Assembly (NCBI GenBank): GCA_905178155.1
Contig: CAJINV010000002.1
Location: 9,373,412 to 9,437,411 of the forward strand
Reading direction: 5' to 3'
Length of the DNA: 64,000 bases
Origin: Amoebophrya sp. A120
Lineage: Eukaryota; Sar; Dinophyceae; Syndiniales; Amoebophryaceae
Position 1 is the stretch's first letter, and each line of letters starts with the position of its first letter. The position numbers and the translations under genes were made by a program. This document shows, in pieces, positions 58,565 to 64,000 of the stretch. Under the pieces are notes generated by a model, which saw only the letters and a list, made by a program, of their open reading frames with translations, was not told where the DNA came from and searched no databases.

Positions 58565-60556
58565 TTACTCCTCTGCCGGCGCGGACGGGGGCGGGTTCAT
58601 GCCCAGGACCCGCTTAATTTCGTACAATGGTACACAGGCGACCTGGCGGCGGTGCTCCTCCTCCGCGGCTTCGTCCTCCCCGGGCGCAAAACACCAGTTG
58701 TTGCAGATCTTGTCGCAACCCCAGATGATGTAGCAATATGCAATACAAATTTCCCGTACAGCACGTACAAAATAATATAAATTGGAAGATATGTATCTTC
58801 ACAAATTTCTTACTCTCCAATTTCGACTGTAACGCTTGTAATGCTGGCTAGGATCGACGGCAAGTTTTGTCATTGTCTGTCATGCGGACACCGTATTTTT
58901 ACATCCGTCGACGTGTACGGCGAATTTACTGTGGATAGGCAGTGGTGCACGTACATGAGGCAGCGGAACAGCCAGAAGCCGCCGTAGCCGACGCACTGGT
59001 GGAAGACTTCGTACTCGGGCTCGTCCATCGGCGCGTGGCACTTCTTCCCCTTCAGGCCCTTCTCCTCGGAGGTGAGCTTGCGAAACCCAAACTTCCACGT
59101 GGACTCGCAGACCGGAATCTTGTAGTAGTCCGCCAGGAAGGGGATGTTGTGGATAAACCGCTCGTACCGCACGAAGTTGCACAACTTGTCATCTTCGTCC
59201 TCTTCCCGCGTGATCTCAAAACCCACATCCATACCCACGAGACCGACCTGAGTGAAGAGCGCGCTCGATTTAGATGTTTCATTTGTCGTGTTTTACACAA
59301 CTAAAAGCTGGTGGTGAAGAGTGGAGGTAGACTGGAGATGTTTTGTTCTCATCGTAGAACTAGAAGATCATGTTGTTGTCATTCTTGTCAAAAATCTAAA
59401 AAAAGTAAAAATTGATCTTATTATCTACATAGCATCTGCTCTCGTCCATGGTGAGGAGCGCTGGCTTCTCGTCCGAAGGCGGCACGCCGTCCCACGTGAC
59501 TTGGTCCATGACAAACTTGAACAGCATGGGCACTGGCATCATCACCTCCAGCAAGTCGTGAGCCTCGTAGAACTCCGCGAGCGCGTCCGGATCCTTGCCG
59601 CAGGTGAACCGGTCATCGATGATGGTGGAGTTGGTGGACCCAAACTGGTACTGCAAGAGGCAGTTCGCGCCGATGAAGCCCGCGATAAACTGCGGCGACC
59701 GGAGAAAGGACCCCGTCGTGTGTATTGTGAGGAAAAATCCCCCCTCCCCACACTGAAAAGGTATGCTCCTAAAAATTTGCGCTGCTGATTTGTGCCTGTT
59801 TTCCTCCCGATATCCGCAGGCCGGTCGCTGCTGATTTGTGACCACAAATCCTGTCTCTCTTGCAAGGGGGCAAATCAAAAGAATCCGCCGACTTATACAG
59901 GCGATTTGTAATGCTGTTACGGCTAGATGACAGGCCTCTGCTATGCCAAGCACCTACGCCGAAACACCCCTTCGCAGGCTTAGGCTTTGCCTGTAGTGTC
60001 TCACTGCAAGATAAATCCGATTTGTGTACACAAATCCAGCATCACAGATTTCCGTTTTGATATGGGGAGGGGGGATTTTTCCTTACGATAGTGTGCTGCT
60101 TCGCGCCCTCGCCGCCGGCGGACTCCGCCGTTGCTGTGGCGAACGCCTTGGATTGCGAATAGAACGGGCTTATCAAATGTAAAAATGTCTGGGTCTGGAA
60201 GATTCTGAGACTTGTCATGCACGTTTTGCATGAGCCATGATGTCTGTGATGCATGCCCTAGCATAACAGATTTTTTGAGGGCTTCTTGATACCTATCCGC
60301 ATGACAAATGCCCTCTCCGCGTAGCAAGAATTACATTTCCATTGCTGCTCACGCAATACAGATTATATTGAAATCCAAATGCAGCATCACAAGTTGCATT
60401 CTTCCAGACCCAGACATTTTTACATTTCATAGGGCTGTTCAAAAAGCCGCGCTGGTTTGCGTTGCCGCTTGCATTTTTCCAGAACAAAGCCGCCTGCTGT
60501 TGACCGTGCTGCCTTTTCAGCACCTGCTGCGCGCCGACACGGGCACGCGATAACAT
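58565..60556 (-). CDS. Unknown protein, about 325 aa, mitochondrial-looking N terminus
   Basis: Exons on the - strand: 60556-60432, 60165-60091, 59717-59429, 59247-58930 and a last exon from about 58735 to the stop at 58565. The first two introns are introners (families A and B); 59248-59428 is GT-AG in phase 0; the acceptor of the last exon is unsettled. The start MLSRARVGAQQVLKRQHGQQ is basic, without acids, and Arg/Gln/Ala-rich, like a mitochondrial presequence. Next comes a hydrophobic stretch (FIAGFIGANCLLQYQF), then an acidic helical region, and later Cys-bearing segments (KLCNFVRYERFIHNIPFLAD, PVCESTWKFGF, CDKICNNWCF). I recognise no family. A lineage-specific respiratory-complex subunit would fit these traits, but that is inference. 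Confidence 0.68.
59723..60090. mobile_element. Introner, family B
   Basis: 368 bp; TATTGTGAGGAAAAATCCCC start, GGATTTTTCCTTACGATA end; duplication GTGTG at 59718-59722 and 60091-60095. Internal palindrome-like GTGTACACAAATC is shared with the copy at 14487. Splicing on the - strand joins AKQHTTGSFLRSP. Confidence 0.92.
60171..60431. mobile_element. Introner, family A
   Basis: 261 bp; TATCAAATGTAAAAATGTCT start, CATTTTTACATTTCATA end; duplication GGGCT at 60166-60170 and 60432-60436. Splicing on the - strand joins GFLNSPFYSQSK. Confidence 0.93.
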
Positions 60557-61592
60557 ATTGTCAGCCGAGCTATTTTCCTCTCCGCGCTAAAGTCAGTCGT
60601 GTGAGAATATTTTTGTATCGGTTTATTTAATGCTTCTGAATGGAAAATATTACAACCAGCTCTGTGCAGATATGACACGAAATATGACAGTACTGACGGT
60701 GTTGAAACAAAGTGAAAGCTACTGCTTCGCACTCTCCAAAAATACAATCAACCAACTCTTAAACAAAGTTCTAGTAAATGGCCGCGAGACTCCAATTATT
60801 TGTCTTGGTGTGCAAACTTGTACACCGTACTTCTACCCCCTCTGAGATCAAAAGGTATCGATGTCTACAGCTCCCTCTACTGAAACTAACAAGACCCCGA
60901 TATTTTTCTGTGACCTTTTTGGTTTTGAATTCTTAGTGTTCGGGCCGAAGCATAAGTTTTGAAAAATGTTGGGAATGTGGGTAATGTGTGCGAGGCCGAT
61001 AAACCTTCACTACACTTCTGTCGTACACACTGGAAAACAAGGGTGTTTGATAGATTGTCAAGAGCTCTCTACCTTACTTACTTATTCTCTTTCGGACGGA
61101 GACAAGAATATGTCAAAGGAGATCTGCTCTCTTGGTAATTTAGTACTCACTCAGCTCGCCGTCCCAGAAGAAAACTGTAGCAAAAAAACCGATAATCATC
61201 TTCACTCGGTCAAGTTGTAGAAGCAGAAAAAGTTTGTCTCTATGACTCTTCCCTGCGATACTTTTCAAGACCACTCAAAAAAAATTCTTCCTCACTGAAC
61301 ATCGCTCGTGGCGGAGGAACATCGAAACTGAAAATGCTCTTTTTCACGTCAGCAAGGGCGCGCAATCAGGCACCCACGTCCTCGCATTCGCAAGACCGCC
61401 ACGAATGTCACCACGCGCAACAAGGTGCTAGATCTTCACGGTTATTCTTCACACAAAGGTCCTACTAGTACGTCCATCCTGATTTCTGGTAGCAAAAGGA
61501 AAAGACTTCACATTTTCGCGCTGAATAAGGACCAGAATTATGCTAAACCTGGTGTTTCAACGTCTGAAGCATTCTTTCTTCCATAAATCTTC
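60557..61592. other. Spacer between the unknown gene and GRWD1
   Basis: About 1 kb, AT-rich. No supported gene, repeat or RNA. It should hold the GRWD1 3' end and the 5' end of the next - strand gene. Confidence 0.55.
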
Positions 61593-63920
61593 TCAAAAGT
61601 TATCTTTCGCTTTGAAGCAGTTGAACCCGTCAACCGCGGTCGAGATTACCATGCCCGGGATCTGTGGGTGCCACATGGCCTCCCGCACGTCCTGCTGGCC
61701 TTGGTGGAGGAAGAGCAGCTGCGGAGGGAAGTCCTCGGCACCCTCGACGTTCTCGTGCATCTCCTTCAAGGCCTCCTCGTCCAGCTCCACCGCCATGTCC
61801 CACAGACTCAGCGTCTGGTCGCAAGACGCCACGCACAGACTGGCTTCGTCCAACGGGTGCCAGTGGATGGCGGTGATCGCGTTGCGGTGGTAGTCAAACT
61901 CCGCCATCAGTGCCTGATCCCCATTCTCCGCGGCCGCTGCGTTCGGCGTCTGTCGTGTTTATTGTTGAAAGATCTACTGTAATTGGCAATCCGCGTTGGT
62001 TCTTGTTTTATCTTTCTACTCCTTGTTTGGTGATACTGATACAGCTGGATAAAAATTAAACACACTGCATAGCAAAGGCAAATCATCCCTTCCGTAAGAG
62101 GGTGAGTCACAAAAACTGTTATGAAATTCTCTACCGCGTGTCGAATGTCGAAGACTTTTATGGAGCCATCGTCGGCACCGGAGGCGATGATGTCGCCCTG
62201 GAGGGGGTTCCAGTCGAGCACATTCACGTCGTACCCGGACCCGTCTTCGCTGTGCTGCAGCGAAATCACGGACTTCTTCTTCCCTTGTCGCACATCGTAA
62301 ATCTGTTATTGTTGAATCAAAGCAAGCCTTGTCACGAGATTTATTGTTGTCAAGAAACGATTATCACTTGAGAAGGGTAGGTACATGCACCCGCGAGGGG
62401 GGGGGTACTACGAAAAATCACTCAGATAGTTCATTTCAGCTTTAACTTTTTTACTCGCTGGATTTTTTTGTCGTATTTTATCATAAAGTCGTATAGATGC
62501 AGAAGCGATTCGTTCCCTTTAAACTTCAACCGTACCTGCACAGTGCCGTCCCCGCCGCAACTGGCGAACACCGTTTCGCAACCGTTGCCTTTTCGCTTGA
62601 ACTGCAAATCCTCGATTGCTGTGCCCTTTTTGTGCCCGATGAAGCTACTGGGGTCGATCGACCAGCCGCCCTCTCGGGGTTTCCAGAACCGCAGCACGCC
62701 GTCGTTGTCGGCGGAAACGAATTCGCCGGGCTTGTGCCAGTTCCAGGCCATAGCGTAACCCTCCGTCTTGTGGTCCGATGGGGAGGATTGGAAGATGGGC
62801 TGTGGTGAGTTGATGTTTCCAGGGTCGTTCTATCTTTGTGCAACTTTAAAAAGCACAATACATCATTTTGGTCGGAAGTATAGATACGTAACTACTTCCA
62901 ATACGTTGTACGAGCTCCCTATTTGAATTATGAAAGATGATAAGCTCCCAATGAGTTCCAGTAAAATCAACTTTCTAGTACCTTTTTTACGACCATTTCG
63001 GAGGTGCTGCTGCTGCTCTGTTCCTGTCCGACCGCGACAAATTCTTCGGCCAAGTTCCACATGTTGACCCTTCCGTTCTCGGCCCAGGTGGCCACGATGC
63101 CCTGCGCGGCCCCCGGCATCGCCTTGATGCGGTTGACCGTGCCCCCCACGTGCTGCACTTTTCTGCAGGCGAATTTCGGCTCGGATTTCGCCTCGTCCTC
63201 GCTTTCCGAGCCTGAATCGTCGTCGCTGTCGGACTCGTCCTGCTGTTCGCACAGGTTCGACCACTTCATCACGTAGATGCAGTTGTCCTTCTCGTTCTGC
63301 GCCTGACTCCCGGCGACCACGGTGCAGGTGTGCGGAAACTCCCGCCGCGCGCCGCCCAGCGTATCCTGCACAATGTCGAAAGAGAGGCACGGCCACTCCG
63401 TGTTCAGTTTGTGCAGCATTTGGTACGCGTTTGGGTCGTATTGCAGTTCTTCGTCCTCCGCGAGTTCGTCCTGCCCGGGGCGGAACACCTTGGTCTTGCT
63501 CGCCGCGGTCTTGTCCGGGTTCTCAATCGGGTTGCCGTTTTCGTCGAGGAAAATCCCCTCCTCGTCGCTGTCCTCCTCCTCCAAATCCAGCTCGGAATCA
63601 TCCTCTGCATCGGAGTCTACTTCGTTTGCAGCTTTATTCTTCGCGGTTGCAGAGGACGAGAGCTGCTGTGCCGCTTGTCCTTCGCTGGCCGCGGAAGGAC
63701 TGCTGTTCGTCACGTTGGTAGTTTCCTCGCAAGAACCCATATCCACATCACCGCTGGTATCCTCTTTGCAACGCTTAGCCTTCAGCTCCTTAGTGCGGCC
63801 AGGCTCGTCGCCGCGCTTGTTTGGGACAGCATGAGCATTGCTATCTGTCATCATTGCGTCTTCGCCCGCCATCGTATTAAGATTGTCTATGTCTCTGTCG
63901 CTGGGTCGTCTTAGAAACAT
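61593..63920 (-). CDS. GRWD1: GRWD1/Rrb1-like WD40 ribosome-assembly chaperone
   Basis: A glutamate-rich WD40 protein; the family chaperones ribosomal protein L3 and acts in 60S assembly in the nucleolus. Four exons: 63920-62982, 62801-62535, 62302-62135, 61949-61593, all with GT-AG introns and phase 0, total 1731 nt (576 aa). An acidic N-terminal region (DSELDLEEEDSDEEGIFLDE) leads to the family's signature NTEWPCLSFDIVQDTLGGAR and CTVVAGSQAQNEKDNCIYVM. Further along are HVGGTVNRIKAMP, KPIFQSSPSDHKTEGYAMAW, EDLQFKRKGNGCETVFASCG, NVLDWNPLQGDIIASGADDG and AITAIHWHPLDEASLCVASC. The end is QLLFLHQGQQDVREAMWHPQ, then PGMVISTAVDGFNCFK. The ATG at 63920 is the first in frame; a second at 63872 is possible. 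No introner is in this conserved gene. Confidence 0.95.
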
Positions 63921-64000
63921 GCGCTTGAAATTAGTAAATGACAATAAGCAACAAGTGGGCGGGCGGCTCCTTGGACAAATGCTTGAAGATAATAGTAGAT
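63921..64000. other. Upstream flank of GRWD1
   Basis: 80 bp to the window edge. The - strand frame stays open a few codons upstream of the ATG, so an earlier start outside the window cannot be excluded. Confidence 0.4.

Noticed and set aside
592-60431. Recurring peptide MSGSGR/CKNVWVW/LGLED in many frames
   Set aside because: It is the translation of the family A inverted end (ATGTCTGGGTCTGGAAG and its complement), not a protein motif.
166-60431. Dispersed inverted repeats as a CRISPR-like array
   Set aside because: Copies are kilobases apart, in exons, with target duplications and no spacers of fixed length.

Overview
KIND OF GENOME. This is nuclear DNA of an intron-rich eukaryote. Exons are GC-rich, introns and spacers are AT-rich, proteins are very long, and most genes are cut by short elements that have inverted ends and create target duplications. 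A proteorhodopsin-type pump, a TTK/Mps1-like kinase pair, strand-uniform gene order and TIR-bearing non-canonical introns together point to an alveolate of the dinoflagellate lineage. A syndinian such as Amoebophrya, where such introners are known, is the best guess. The genus is inference; nothing in the window proves it. LAYOUT. All genes from 1 to 53175 read on the + strand: a partial unknown gene (1-3220), a thioredoxin-fold protein (3847-4950), a proteorhodopsin (6099-8831), a small W-rich unknown (9042-9566), a coiled-coil unknown (10404-11653), two tandem giant membrane-anchored protein kinases (13003-23546, about 2,924 aa; 24808-42485, about 5,481 aa), an S28 serine peptidase (43664-46564) and a 1,472-aa unknown (47205-53175). 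An AT-rich convergent strand-switch island follows (53176-55323), with a 173-bp tandem duplication and a perfect 50-bp palindrome. All genes after it read on the - strand: a 384-aa protein ending in an H4-like histone fold (55324-57143), a Cys-containing unknown with a mitochondrial-looking N terminus (58565-60556) and a GRWD1/Rrb1 WD40 ribosome-assembly factor (61593-63920). INTRONERS. I count 26 intron-forming elements in at least seven TIR families. Nearly all begin TAT and end ATA, and 22 are flanked by a perfect 5-bp target duplication. Removing the element plus one duplication copy restores the frame. In four genes the full exon sum was checked and is a multiple of three (47205-53175: 4419 nt; 24808-42485: 16446 nt; 3847-4950: 621 nt; 55324-57143: 1155 nt). 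Ordinary GT-AG introns sit in the same genes. HOW THE GENES RELATE. There is no operon logic. The two kinases are clearly paralogues: the same P-loop motif, the same HFDLKPANF catalytic loop, a cytosolic acidic dileucine motif before a single membrane span, and a huge C-terminal part on the other side of the membrane. Together with the introners, the enlarged rhodopsin and the H4-like protein with a 300-residue extension, they are the most novel content here.
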